Assembly: GCF_017094525.1 (NCBI RefSeq) | Contig: NZ_CP064788.1 | Span: forward strand, 310,001-374,000 | Reading direction: 5' to 3' | Length of the DNA: 64,000 nucleotides | DNA from: Halapricum desulfuricans | Lineage (GTDB): Archaea > Halobacteriota > Halobacteria > Halobacteriales > Haloarculaceae | In this document: positions 35,266-43,462 of the stretch, in pieces | Layout: every line of letters starts with the position of its first letter | Position numbering within the stretch: position 1 is the first letter of the stretch | The notes under the pieces: model-generated | The model's database searches: none | What the model saw: the letters and a program-made list of their open reading frames with translations, nothing else | Told to the model about the DNA's origin: nothing | Translations under genes and position numbers: made by a program

Positions 35266-35760
35266 ATGGAAAAAATCGTTCTCCAGTCGCTTGACACGCC
35301 CGATCCCGGTGGTATCGACGTCGCGTTCAGCCTCGGCGGCGGGGCCGCCAGCGCGTTCCTGTCGACGCTGCTTGTCGGGGCGATTCTAGTGGCGCTCGCT
35401 CCCGACTACACCGAGCGACAGATCGACGAGATTCGCGAGAACGTCGTCGGCGCGTTCATTTATGGGGTGATCTCCCTGATCGCGCTGCTACTCCTGTCGC
35501 TGGTGCTGTTCATCACGATTATCGGAGTTCCGGTTGCCGTCGCGCTGCTCGTGCTCGCGGTCGTCCTCTGGGCGGTCGGCGCGGCCATCGCTTTTCTCGC
35601 AATCGCCGACAGTCTGGTCGGACACGACGACGGCTGGGCCGTACCACTGGTGCTCGCTGCGGGGATCAACGGCGGGCTCGCGCTCACCGGGATCGGCGGG
35701 CTCGTATCGTTTTTCGTCGGCGCTGTCGGCTTCGGGACTGTCCTGCGAGACCTGCTGTGA
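35266..35760 (+). CDS. Four-helix membrane protein, paralogue 1
   Basis: A 164-residue protein with four hydrophobic helices (residues 28-45, 60-85, 85-112 and 125-160) and the loop DYTERQIDEIRENVVGAF between the first two. It resembles a haloarchaeal bactofilin-like or DUF8173-like group. It is a clear paralogue of the gene at 36205 (TLLVGA/TLLSGA, YTERQIDEIR/YTDRMIDAVR, GLVSFFVGAVGFG/GLVSLGAAAAGFG). The upstream TCACAGGACTTTT motif is shared with the paralogue. The function is unknown. Confidence 0.75.
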   Translation: MEKIVLQSLDTPDPGGIDVAFSLGGGAASAFLSTLLVGAILVALAPDYTERQIDEIRENVVGAFIYGVISLIALLLLSLVLFITIIGVPVAVALLVLAVVLWAVGAAIAFLAIADSLVGHDDGWAVPLVLAAGINGGLALTGIGGLVSFFVGAVGFGTVLRDLL

Positions 35761-36036
35761 TCAGTCGACGATGACCTCGACCGGTTCCTCGTCCTCACCT
35801 GTTTCCTCGTGCTCGTCGCTACCGCTGGTTTCCTGATAGACCAGCAGCCCGGCGATCGCGAGCACGATCCAGGACCGCCAGTTCGCGAGGTTCAGCGTGT
35901 AGCCGACGCCGAACGGTTTCTCGACGACCATGCGCTCGCCGGGCTGCCAGTAGGACGACAGCAACCGCTTGAGGCTCGGTCGCTCGAAGTTGTACGGCAC
36001 GCCGAAGAGTTCGCCGGACTGTGGCTTGTCCGTCAT
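35761..36036 (-). CDS. DUF5808 domain protein
   Basis: A 91-residue protein. The DUF5808 block spans residues 9-60: ELFGVPYNFERPSLKRLLSSYW, then a GVGYTLNLANWRSW turn. One hydrophobic helix (IVLAIAGLLVY) and an acidic tail follow. It is probably membrane-associated with unknown function. It lies between two paralogous membrane-protein genes; its stop begins directly after the stop of the first. Confidence 0.85.
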   Translation of the reverse strand: MTDKPQSGELFGVPYNFERPSLKRLLSSYWQPGERMVVEKPFGVGYTLNLANWRSWIVLAIAGLLVYQETSGSDEHEETGEDEEPVEVIVD

Positions 36037-36204
36037 ACACGGCCGTACGTCGGCCGACACTAAGTCGTTTGTCCTCGGTGGTTCGCCGGACTGCCTTTCC
36101 GCTTGCCGTCGGGACCGTCCCGTCCACGGCTGCGACTCGGCCAGCACTCCCCACCCGGAACGACGGGTCACAGGACTTTTCTCTATGGCTGGTGAGCATC
36201 GGAC

Positions 36205-36699
36205 ATGACCGCGTCCGCCGTCTTGCAGTCCTGTGCCTTCGGGGGATCGCCGGATCTCGTGACCACGCTTGTCGGTGGCGCAGTGATCACGTTTCTGGCG
36301 ACACTGCTGAGTGGAGCGTTCCTGACGACGTTCGAGCCCCGGTATACCGACCGGATGATCGACGCGGTCCGCGCGCGGCCGCTCGGATCGCTCCTCTACG
36401 GGTTGCTCTCGATGTTGACTGCCAGACTGCTCGTGCTTTTGCTTACGATCACTGTCATCGCAGCCCCGGTCGCGCTGATAGTGCTCGTGGTTGCCGTCGT
36501 CGCCGCCGTACTGGGCGCGACGATCGTGTTCCTGGGAATCGCCGGTCGACTGGTCGACATCGACGACCACTGGCTCACGGCGCTGGTGCTCGCTGCGGCC
36601 CTCAACGGCGGACTGGTGCTCACGGGCGTCGGCGGGCTGGTCTCGCTCGGCGCTGCCGCGGCCGGCTTCGGCGCGATGTTGAACGACTACATCGGGTAG
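36205..36699 (+). CDS. Four-helix membrane protein, paralogue 2
   Basis: A 164-residue paralogue of the gene at 35266 with the same helix pattern and the same length. A copy of the same upstream motif (GTCACAGGACTTTT at 36167-36180) lies about 25-38 bp before the start, matching TATA position. The pair arose by local duplication that included the promoter. The function is unknown. Confidence 0.72.
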   Translation: MTASAVLQSCAFGGSPDLVTTLVGGAVITFLATLLSGAFLTTFEPRYTDRMIDAVRARPLGSLLYGLLSMLTARLLVLLLTITVIAAPVALIVLVVAVVAAVLGATIVFLGIAGRLVDIDDHWLTALVLAAALNGGLVLTGVGGLVSLGAAAAGFGAMLNDYIG

Positions 36700-36711
36700 G
36701 CGCCAGCCCGA

Positions 36712-37917
36712 TCAGCGCTGCTGGTCGTCCGCGTTCTCGATGATCTCGTCGGGGTCCTGGATGTCGGCCCCGATGTCGCCGGACTTGACCGCCTCTGCCT
36801 CCTGTTCCATCGCTTCGATGTCGACGTCCTCCGTCGCTTCGAGGATCTCTTCGATGTCGTCCAGGCCGAGCATCTCGCGGGTCTCGGCGTCGAACTCGAG
36901 CCCCTCGAGTATCTCGCCGTCGGTCCGGGTGTCGGAGCCGGTGAGGTGTTTGCCGTAGCGGCCGACCAGCGAGGTCAGTTCCTGGGGCAGGACGAACGTC
37001 GTCGATTCGCCCTTGCCGATCTCCTCGAGGGTCTCCATGCCGCGTTCGATGACGGCGCGTTCGCCCATCGCCTCGGCGGATTTGGCCCGCAGGACCGTCG
37101 AGATGGCGTCACCCTGTGCTTCGAGGATCTGGCTTTGCTTTTCACCCTGCGCGCGGATGATGTTCGACCGCTTGTCCCCCTCTGCTTTCTCGATCGCGCT
37201 CCGGCGTTCACCCTGTGCTTCGAGGATCATCGCACGGCGGCGACGCTCGGCGGAGGTCTGCTGTTCCATCGCCTGCTGGACGTCCGTACTCGGGTTGACC
37301 TCCCGGACCTCGACGCTCTCGACGCGGATCCCCCACTCGTCTGTCGGCTCGTCCAGTTCCTCGCGGATCTTCGAGTTGATCTGCTGGCGCTTGTTGAGCG
37401 TATCGTCCAGTTCCATGTCACCCAGCACCGCTCGCAACGTCGTCTGGGCCAGATTCGACACCGCGCGCTCGTACTGCTGGACCTCTAAGAACGCCTTCTT
37501 TGCGTCCATGACCCGGATGTAGACGACGGCGTCGGCGGTCACCGGCGAGTTGTCACGGGTAATCGCCTCCTGGCGCGGAACGTCCAGCGTCTGGGTACGC
37601 ATATCGAAGACGTAGGTCTTGGAGACGAACGGCGGGATGAAGTGGATCCCCGGCTCGAGCAGGCGACGGAACTCCCCGAAGACGGTCACCGCGCGTTTCT
37701 CGTAGGCCTCGACGACCTCGACGGCGGAGTACACCGTCGCGACGGCGATCGACAGCAGGAGAAAGCCCGCGATCAGCACGGGATCGACCGTGAAACTGAC
37801 CCCGAGTGCCCCGCTCGACAGCACGGCCAGCAGCGCAGCGATGACCAGTGCCGCGAGGATGATTGCAGTTGCGTTGTTCGCCGTCTTCCGGACGCGCGGA
37901 ATGGATGACTTGTCCAT
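36712..37917 (-). CDS. SPFH/band-7 (stomatin/prohibitin) family protein
   Basis: A 401-residue membrane-anchored SPFH protein. Two N-terminal hydrophobic segments (residues 14-40 and 45-65) precede the SPFH domain at about 70-240, with EKRAVTVFGEFRRLLEPGIHFIPPF and RTQTLDVPRQEAITRDNSPVTADAVVYIRV. A long coiled coil of ILEAQGERRSAIEKAEGDKR type follows, then an acidic C-terminal tail. Such proteins organise membrane microdomains and often regulate membrane proteases; LonB is in the same window but not adjacent. Start 37917 begins the conserved N terminus. Confidence 0.92.
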   Translation of the reverse strand: MDKSSIPRVRKTANNATAIILAALVIAALLAVLSSGALGVSFTVDPVLIAGFLLLSIAVATVYSAVEVVEAYEKRAVTVFGEFRRLLEPGIHFIPPFVSKTYVFDMRTQTLDVPRQEAITRDNSPVTADAVVYIRVMDAKKAFLEVQQYERAVSNLAQTTLRAVLGDMELDDTLNKRQQINSKIREELDEPTDEWGIRVESVEVREVNPSTDVQQAMEQQTSAERRRRAMILEAQGERRSAIEKAEGDKRSNIIRAQGEKQSQILEAQGDAISTVLRAKSAEAMGERAVIERGMETLEEIGKGESTTFVLPQELTSLVGRYGKHLTGSDTRTDGEILEGLEFDAETREMLGLDDIEEILEATEDVDIEAMEQEAEAVKSGDIGADIQDPDEIIENADDQQR

Positions 37918-37964
37918 ACTTGAGACATGGTGACACACACGCAAAGTCTCGTCGCCCGTGACTG

Positions 37965-38093
37965 TCACTCCAGTTTGGCCCCGCAGGCCGGACACTTCGG
38001 GCCAGACTCGCCTTCGACCGGCTCGACCGCGAGCTGGCATCGCTCGCACCACCGCAGGTTGCCTCCCTCGCCGTCAGGTGTATCGTGGGTCAT
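37965..38093 (-). CDS. Small zinc-ribbon protein, 42 residues
   Basis: A 42-residue protein with two CxxC knuckles (WCERCQ near residue 15-20 and KCPACG near 33-38) that form one zinc ribbon. The rest is acidic. It is typical of haloarchaeal micro-proteins with zinc fingers, which often act as regulators. It lies between the SPFH gene and HMG-CoA reductase on the same strand, 48 bp and 50 bp from each. Confidence 0.82.
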   Translation of the reverse strand: MTHDTPDGEGGNLRWCERCQLAVEPVEGESGPKCPACGAKLE

Positions 38094-38142
38094 ATTACCA
38101 ATCACCAATCGTGCCGGGGAGTGCCTCTCGACGGAACGACGC

Positions 38143-39354
38143 CTACCGGCCGTGTTCCTCGTGGGCGCTGGCGAGGTGGCGGCCGGCAAGCGCACCCAGC
38201 AGCGAGAGTTCGCCGGCAAGCCCGGCCGCGGCGATGACTTCTGCGAGTGCGTCGCCGTTCGTGCCGACGGGGTCGCCACCGCCGGCGAGGCCGAGCACGT
38301 CCAGCGCCTCCGACTGGGTCGGCAGGCCGGTCCCGCCGCCGACGGTCCCGACCGGCAACGAGGAGAAGGTCACGGATGCGTAGAGGCCGTCCTCGCGGGC
38401 CTCGACGCTCGTGATCGCGTTCGACCCGTCGACGACGTGCGCCTCGTCCTGGCCCAGCGCGAGGAAGGCCGCGCCGACGACGTTGGCGACGTGAGCGTTG
38501 AACCCCAGACTGGCGGCCTTGGCGCTGCCGACCAGGTTCTTGCGCGTGTTGACTTCGGCGATGGCCTCGGCGGTCGTCCCGAATCGGTCCTCGACGACCT
38601 CGCTGGGCAGGAAGACGTCGGCCGCGACGGTGTAGCCGCGTCCCTCGACGGCGTTGATCGCGGCGGGCTTCTTGTCTGTACAGAGGTTCCCCGAGACCGC
38701 CACCAGCGAGGCGGGAGTCTTTTCTTCGACCACTTCGGCGACCGAGCGGCTGGCGATGGTCACCATGTTCATTCCCATGGCGTCGCCGGTGTCGAAATCG
38801 AACCGGAGGAAGACGTTGTCGCCGACGACGTACGGCGTCACCTCGTTGAACGCGATGTGCGGGTCGGTCTCCTCGGCGACCTCGGCGATCAGGTCCTCGT
38901 TGTCCTCGACCCACTCGACGACCTCGGCGGCCTCTGTGACGCCCGACACCGAGAAGACGGGCGCGCGGGTGATCCCGTACTTCAGCACCTCGGCCTTCGC
39001 GCCGCCGGCCTCGCGGATGGCTCCCATCCCGCGGTTGACGCTAGCGACGAGCGCCCCCTCGGTCGTCGCGAGTGGCACGTAGAAGTCGTCGTCGGCCGCC
39101 GATCCATCGATCGGGAGCGGCCCGGCGACTCCCATCGGAATCTGGGCCGCGCCGACCATGTTCTCGATGTTGGGCTCGGCGCGGTCGGCGGGGAACGAGT
39201 AGTCGCCGACCGTCTCCAGGTCGGCCCCGACTTCCTCGGCCAGCAGTTGCCGGCGAGCCGCGGCTGCCGTGTCGGCGTCGGCGTGGTCTTCGAGTTCGTA
39301 CAGCCGGAGATCGCCCTCCCTGACGCGCTCGGCGAGGTCTGCTGCGCTTGGCAT
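38143..39354 (-). CDS. hmgA: 3-hydroxy-3-methylglutaryl-CoA reductase (NADPH), class I
   Basis: A 403-residue HMG-CoA reductase, the mevalonate-forming step of archaeal isoprenoid lipid synthesis and the target of statins. Class I motifs are ENMVGAAQIPMGVAGPLPIDG near 67-87, with the catalytic Glu in TTEGALVASVNRG near 98-110, the catalytic Lys in LCTDKKPAAIN near 224-235, and the DAMGMNMVT cofactor loop near 190. The C terminus has a His in HLASAHEEHG. Start 39354 matches the usual haloarchaeal N terminus. Confidence 0.97.
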   Translation of the reverse strand: MPSAADLAERVREGDLRLYELEDHADADTAAAARRQLLAEEVGADLETVGDYSFPADRAEPNIENMVGAAQIPMGVAGPLPIDGSAADDDFYVPLATTEGALVASVNRGMGAIREAGGAKAEVLKYGITRAPVFSVSGVTEAAEVVEWVEDNEDLIAEVAEETDPHIAFNEVTPYVVGDNVFLRFDFDTGDAMGMNMVTIASRSVAEVVEEKTPASLVAVSGNLCTDKKPAAINAVEGRGYTVAADVFLPSEVVEDRFGTTAEAIAEVNTRKNLVGSAKAASLGFNAHVANVVGAAFLALGQDEAHVVDGSNAITSVEAREDGLYASVTFSSLPVGTVGGGTGLPTQSEALDVLGLAGGGDPVGTNGDALAEVIAAAGLAGELSLLGALAGRHLASAHEEHGR

Positions 39355-39395
39355 GCCAACAGATGACGGTCCCGAGACCCTAAACGTTGCTTTTG

Positions 39396-39474
39396 ATACT
39401 GCCGGCTGTAACAAACTGAAGGAATTCGCCACCCCGGGGGGCGAATATCTTTACGAACTTACAGCCGGCAGTAT
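39396..39474. repeat. Palindromic element, subfamily C
   Basis: Perfect arms ATACTGCCGGCTGTAA / TTACAGCCGGCAGTAT enclose an inner hairpin (ATTCGCC-ACCCCGGG-GGCGAAT). The length is 79 bp. The arm sequence differs from subfamilies A and B, yet left and right arms remain complementary. It lies between the HMG-CoA reductase start and hicB. Confidence 0.88.
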
Positions 39475-39558
39475 GAGTGTGGTGCTGTGTGCGCTGGCAC
39501 GGAGTGTAGCGGCTGTGGACCGAAAGGTTATGAATGAAGTCGCCCCTATTCCAAATTA

Positions 39559-39846
39559 ATGGCGAGTTCCACGCGTGACAGTGATCTCGACCACGAAGAC
39601 GAGATCCGGATGTGGCGGGAGGACGACGTATGGGTCATCACAGACGTGGAAACCGGCGTCACGACGCAGGGGGAAACCCGAGAAGAGGCCCTGGAAATGA
39701 TCGACGAAGCCGTCGCACTCCACCGTGGTGACGCCGTGGGGACTCCCGAAGAAGAACGTGAGGTGCTTCGGGATCTCGATATCGACCCTGACGAGGTCAA
39801 GGCCGCACGCGAAGAGGACGATGAACTTCCGGAATTTCTGCAGTAA
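39559..39846 (+). CDS. hicB: HicB-family antitoxin
   Basis: A 95-residue HicB-like antitoxin. The half-RNase-H-like core is visible: IRMWREDDVWVITDVETGVTTQGETREEALEMIDEAVALH. An acidic C-terminal tail replaces a DNA-binding domain. HicB normally blocks the HicA ribonuclease. The partner should follow at once, but an IS6-type element begins 25 bp after the stop. Only damaged hicA fragments remain (40560-40628 and 42029-42151). Confidence 0.85.
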   Translation: MASSTRDSDLDHEDEIRMWREDDVWVITDVETGVTTQGETREEALEMIDEAVALHRGDAVGTPEEEREVLRDLDIDPDEVKAAREEDDELPEFLQ

Positions 39847-39870
39847 AATATACGGCCCGATTTCTCGGCG

Positions 39871-40559
39871 GTGTTCAGATAAGGATGAATAGTGAGGCGG
39901 TGTGTTTTCTGAGTGCTCTATGCCCGAAAACACACGCCTCAGCGGAAGTATCGACCAGATCAACTTAGAGTTTGTTGAACGCGAAGCGACACCGCGACTG
40001 CTGATGAAGCTCGGTATTCAGCTGCATCTTGCTGGACTATCGCTTTCGAATACAGTTTTGATTCTTGAGGTGTTTGGTGTCGAGCGGGCACGATCGACCG
40101 TTCATAATTGGGTTCACAAAGCCGATCTACAGCCAGAGTCTGGTCAATCACCGGATCACGTTGCGGTTGATGAGACCGTGATCCGACTCAATGACGAGCG
40201 GTACTGGCTGTACGCCGCTGTCGACCCCGAAACCAACGAATTGCTCCATACAAAGCTTGAACCGACAACAAACAAGGTGATCGCTCACTCTTTCTTCGCT
40301 GAACTCTGCGAGAAACACGATGTCGACGACGCTATGTTTCTCATCGATGGGTCGTTCTCGCTGAAAGACGCCTGTCAACGACACGGCCTCGATTTCAGAT
40401 ATGAACGCCATGGAAATCGGAATAGTGTCGAACGTATCTTTCGTGAGATAAAACGCCGTACCTCTTCGTTCTCAAACTGTTTCAGCAACGCCCGAGCAGA
40501 GACAGCCGACGACTGGCTTCGATCGTTCGCCTTCGCATGGAATCAGCTAATCTGAACAC
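39871..40559 (+). mobile_element. IS6-type insertion sequence, 689 bp
   Basis: Bounded by GTGTTCAGATAAG on the left and CTAATCTGAACAC on the right, which are inverted copies with one mismatch. The element holds one transposase. The size is normal for haloarchaeal IS6 members. No perfect 8-bp target duplication is seen: TCTCGGCG on the left against GACCATTT on the right. This suggests later rearrangement or insertion by recombination. Confidence 0.8.
39920..40555 (+). CDS. IS6 family transposase
   Basis: A 211-residue DDE transposase. The catalytic residues are seen as Asp84 in HVAVDETVI, Asp143 in LIDGSFSLKD and Glu171 in RNSVERIFREIKRR. The N-terminal HTH region has SLSNTVLILEVFGVERARSTVHNWVH. 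ATG 39920 is the family start; a GTG six codons upstream is not needed. The chain is intact and full-length for the family, so the element may still be active. Confidence 0.93.
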   Translation: MPENTRLSGSIDQINLEFVEREATPRLLMKLGIQLHLAGLSLSNTVLILEVFGVERARSTVHNWVHKADLQPESGQSPDHVAVDETVIRLNDERYWLYAAVDPETNELLHTKLEPTTNKVIAHSFFAELCEKHDVDDAMFLIDGSFSLKDACQRHGLDFRYERHGNRNSVERIFREIKRRTSSFSNCFSNARAETADDWLRSFAFAWNQLI

Positions 40560-40628
40560 GACCATTTCTCCGGCCGAGAAGTCGTGAAGGCCGTTACTTC
40601 CCAAATGAGTCGAGAGGGGCCTGTCTGA
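40560..40628 (+). pseudogene. hicA: hicA 5' fragment beyond the IS6 element
   Basis: In frame, these 23 codons read DHFSGREVVKAVTSQM and then diverge to a stop. FSGREVVKALT is the HicA N-terminal signature. The initiating ATG is missing and the double-stranded-RNA-binding core with its catalytic His is absent. The fragment directly follows the right end of the IS6 element, in the position expected for the toxin partner of the hicB at 39559. Confidence 0.6.
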
Positions 40629-40805
40629 ACGGCCCGAAAAAGTCACTTTCTGTATGATTTGACTATCAGTTTCGGCTGCTCCCGCGGTGTAGATCGAGAT
40701 GATTCCGATTCACCGCTCCGAACAGACGATAGCAACCAAATCTCGCCGGTGTCTGCCGACAGCTGTCGCTCACCGCCCAGTGAACAGGCCGTGGGCTGAC
40801 CCCGG

Positions 40806-41978
40806 TCAGCCCGCGGCCGTTGCCTGTGACGCCCGCACACCAACCCCGTTCGCTTTGACTTTCCACCGGCGTCGTAACTCTTCTTCCAGCTCGTGCCGAA
40901 TCCAGTCACGGAACGTCTTGAATGTGAACTCCTCGGGCAGGTCGCGCCCGCCCCGGCGCGGGCGGGCGACGACCGCCCACCTGAGCACGAGCCACAGGTT
41001 CTCCAGCAATGCTGCGACCAACATGATGGCAAACCGCACGACAGGATCACGCGTCGTCGTGATCCCGCGTGCTTGCCGGAGTAAGCGGTAGGTTGTTTCA
41101 ATGCCAGAGCGTTTCCTGTAGAGGCGTTCGATTTGCTTGGCCGAGCGATCAGTAACGCCGCACGCGACGTAGCCACGGACAACCTCACCGTGCTTGCCAC
41201 GATCACCGTTCTGGTAGGAGACAGCGACCGCGAGCGGGAAGCGCAGTTCCCGCTCGCTGTCTTTGTACATGCGATAGGTCGTCATGTACGACTTGTGGAC
41301 GTCGAGTTTGTCTTTCATGCGCTCGCCCTTCTTCGGAACGTGGACGACCGTTGCGGCGATATCGCGAGCACGGCGGATGACGCGCTCGTTGTAGAAGCCG
41401 CTGTCGGCAAGCAGCAGGTCGATCTCGAAGGGGTAGTTCTCGACGCGGGCGAGCACGCGCTCGACCGCGTCAGCCTCATCTTCGTCACTGCGGACATACG
41501 TCATCGCCAGCGTCACCGGCTTCTCGTTGGAGACGACGTAGGCCGTGCAATAGCGGTGGCAGGTAGTTGTCCCGTCCTTGGGAGCCATCGAGCAGAGTTC
41601 GCCGTCGTCGGCGTAGTGCTCGCCATGATAGGGGTTATCGATGAAGTCGATGGAGACGATTCTCGACCGGTCAGGGTCGAGAATCGTCATGGCGAGGCGT
41701 CCGAGCAGACGGTTAGCGACGAACTCGAGCCACGCTCGGTCGAGCGTATGGAGCCATGTGAAGACAGTGTCGTCACACGGCGTTCCGTTGGTGTCGTTGC
41801 AGGTTTCCCAAATCGAGGTCTGGTTGACGCAAGCCAAGATGACGACGAGCCAGATGTCGCCGGGGTCGAGGGGGCTCCCCTCGACACCCGGCAACGGGAG
41901 TGGAGTAATGACTTCTTCCGCTACGTCTTTCACGTCCGATGCCGAAAGGTAACCGTCTGGATCGGGGATCTTGAACAC
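40806..41978 (-). CDS. DDE transposase, ISH3/IS4-like
   Basis: A 390-residue transposase. The DDE residues are suggested by SIDFIDNPYHGEHYAD near 112-127, DLLLADSGFYNERVIRRARD near 188-207 and the GIETTYRLLRQARGI block near 286-300. The length fits the ISH3 group of haloarchaea. The start is uncertain: GTG at 41978 is the only usual start codon near the conserved N terminus. Inverted repeats could not be defined. A GGGCTGA/TCAGCCC hairpin lies at the 3' end (40793-40812). Fragments of hicA lie on both sides. Confidence 0.85.
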   Translation of the reverse strand: MFKIPDPDGYLSASDVKDVAEEVITPLPLPGVEGSPLDPGDIWLVVILACVNQTSIWETCNDTNGTPCDDTVFTWLHTLDRAWLEFVANRLLGRLAMTILDPDRSRIVSIDFIDNPYHGEHYADDGELCSMAPKDGTTTCHRYCTAYVVSNEKPVTLAMTYVRSDEDEADAVERVLARVENYPFEIDLLLADSGFYNERVIRRARDIAATVVHVPKKGERMKDKLDVHKSYMTTYRMYKDSERELRFPLAVAVSYQNGDRGKHGEVVRGYVACGVTDRSAKQIERLYRKRSGIETTYRLLRQARGITTTRDPVVRFAIMLVAALLENLWLVLRWAVVARPRRGGRDLPEEFTFKTFRDWIRHELEEELRRRWKVKANGVGVRASQATAAG

Positions 41979-42028
41979 ATCCAGATCCAGACACTTTCTC
42001 GTTGTTAACTCGGCGATTCAATTCCGCT

Positions 42029-42151
42029 GATTACGCCGGTTGGGAAGTACCGAAGGCCCTGACAAAGAATCGCTTCCACATCGTCGATCGGACCGGAAGT
42101 CACGTCAGCGACTTCGAAGCGTGGTGTGAGTGGATCGAAGGCAATATTTGA
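42029..42151 (+). pseudogene. hicA: hicA remnant with internal deletion
   Basis: Forty codons read DYAGWEVPKALTKNRFHIVDRTGSHV and then jump to SDFEAWCEWIEGNI and a stop. The first part is the HicA N terminus including the GSH catalytic-histidine region. The second part is the normal C terminus of haloarchaeal HicA. About 30 residues between them are missing and there is no start codon. It is therefore a second, independent hicA relic next to the ISH3-like transposase. Confidence 0.6.
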
Positions 42152-42208
42152 GGGTCGCGGCGATCGCCCACGGGCAGCTTCAAGTCCGTCACGCTCGACT
42201 CTTGTGAC

Positions 42209-42670
42209 ATGAACGACGCTGCCGGGATCTACGCACGCGAATCGGACGTTCTCGATCGCTACGTCCAGATCGGGGTCGCGGGCGATCGCGTCCTCGCGCT
42301 CTCGTTCCCCGAATCGCCGGACGCCGAGTCGGATACTGACCACCCGATGCTCGACCGGATCGAGGCGTACCTCGAAGGAGAAGACGACGACTTCGCGGAC
42401 GTGACGGTCGCGCTGACCGTCCCGACCGACCGGCGGGGAGTCCTGGAGACGCTCCGGGAGGTGCCTTACGGCGAGGAGGTCAGCGTCGAGCAGCTGGTGC
42501 GGATGACGCCGGGGCTCGATCCCGAGAGCGACGAAGACAGAGAAACCGTCAGGACGGCGCTCGCCGAGAACCCAGCGCCGCTGTTGCTCCCCGATCACCG
42601 GGTCCGTGACGGGCCGTCGGCTGCCCCGGGCGACGTCGCCGATCACCTCCGACGGATCGAGGGACTGTAG
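42209..42670 (+). CDS. MGMT-like (alkyltransferase-like) protein lacking the acceptor cysteine
   Basis: A 153-residue protein resembling the DNA-binding C-terminal half of O6-alkylguanine-DNA alkyltransferases. The helix-turn-helix GVLETLREVPYGEEVSVEQLVRMT spans residues 77-100. At the active site the canonical PCHRV reads PDHRV, with Asp129 instead of Cys. Alkyl transfer is therefore not possible; it could mark lesions like ATL proteins, which carry a different substitution at this site. ATG 42209 is well placed. Confidence 0.8.
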   Translation: MNDAAGIYARESDVLDRYVQIGVAGDRVLALSFPESPDAESDTDHPMLDRIEAYLEGEDDDFADVTVALTVPTDRRGVLETLREVPYGEEVSVEQLVRMTPGLDPESDEDRETVRTALAENPAPLLLPDHRVRDGPSAAPGDVADHLRRIEGL

Positions 42671-42685
42671 CACGGGCCGCCGGGC

Positions 42686-43462
42686 TCACGCGAGTCCCTC
42701 GTGAACGACGAGTTCCAGCGCGTTGACGAGGTAGTGCGCGACGACGACCACCAGCAGGCTCCCCGAGAGGACGAACGCGCCCGCGAGCACGACCCCGAGC
42801 ACGCCGGTCACGGCGATTCCGGCGCGACCCTGTGCGCCGTGGCCCAGTCCGAAGGCGACCGAGGAGACGGCGACCAGCGGCCACGGCGAGAGGTCGAATC
42901 CGGCCGCGATGACACCGATCGCGGCCGCCCGGAAGAGTAACTCCTCGACGGCGGCGATCGTCGGGAGGACGAGTCCGAGCAGGACGAGCCAGCCGCCGGG
43001 CGAGTCGGGTGCGAGCATCGACCTGAGGCGCTCGTCGTACTCGATGCCCACCACGTCGAGCGCGCGGGAGCTGGCCTCGTTGGCCGCCCAGAGTCCGACG
43101 CCGAGCGCGACCCCCCACAGCAGTGTCCGTCCGGTAGTCTCGCCAGCGCCGAGACCGAACGCTCTCGGCGGAATGGAAAAGACGACCGCACCACCGACGA
43201 CCACGACCGCGAACAGCCCCTGCGTGACCGCGACGTTGGCCAGCAGCGACGCCGTCGAGAGTTCGGTCAGTCGCGGGTGGGAGAGCCGCGTCCTGACTCC
43301 GCGTCGCGAGTGGACGCCCGGATCGACGCCGACCGGTGTGAACTGCCAGTCGATCGTTGGTGGATCGCGGACAGTTCGGGCCGAAAGCCACGCGAGAACG
43401 AGAAACGCCGTTAGAACGAGGCCAGTGAGCCCGGCGAAGGCGGCCCACTGGGGGTCAGCCAT
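42686..43462 (-). CDS. CPBP family intramembrane glutamic endopeptidase
   Basis: A 258-residue multi-pass protein of the CAAX-protease/bacteriocin-processing family. The catalytic EELLFR motif is at residues 173-178, followed by VAFGLGHG near 201-208 and AHYLVN near 242-247. About seven helices are present. It is directly downstream of lonB (1-bp gap), so the two proteases may be co-transcribed. The substrate is unknown. Confidence 0.9.
   Translation of the reverse strand: MADPQWAAFAGLTGLVLTAFLVLAWLSARTVRDPPTIDWQFTPVGVDPGVHSRRGVRTRLSHPRLTELSTASLLANVAVTQGLFAVVVVGGAVVFSIPPRAFGLGAGETTGRTLLWGVALGVGLWAANEASSRALDVVGIEYDERLRSMLAPDSPGGWLVLLGLVLPTIAAVEELLFRAAAIGVIAAGFDLSPWPLVAVSSVAFGLGHGAQGRAGIAVTGVLGVVLAGAFVLSGSLLVVVVAHYLVNALELVVHEGLA

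Noticed and set aside
39861-40638. ACGGCCCGA on both sides of the IS6 element as a target duplication
   Set aside because: The two copies are not adjacent to the terminal inverted repeats (12 bp outside the left end and 71 bp outside the right end), so they are not a normal 8-bp duplication.
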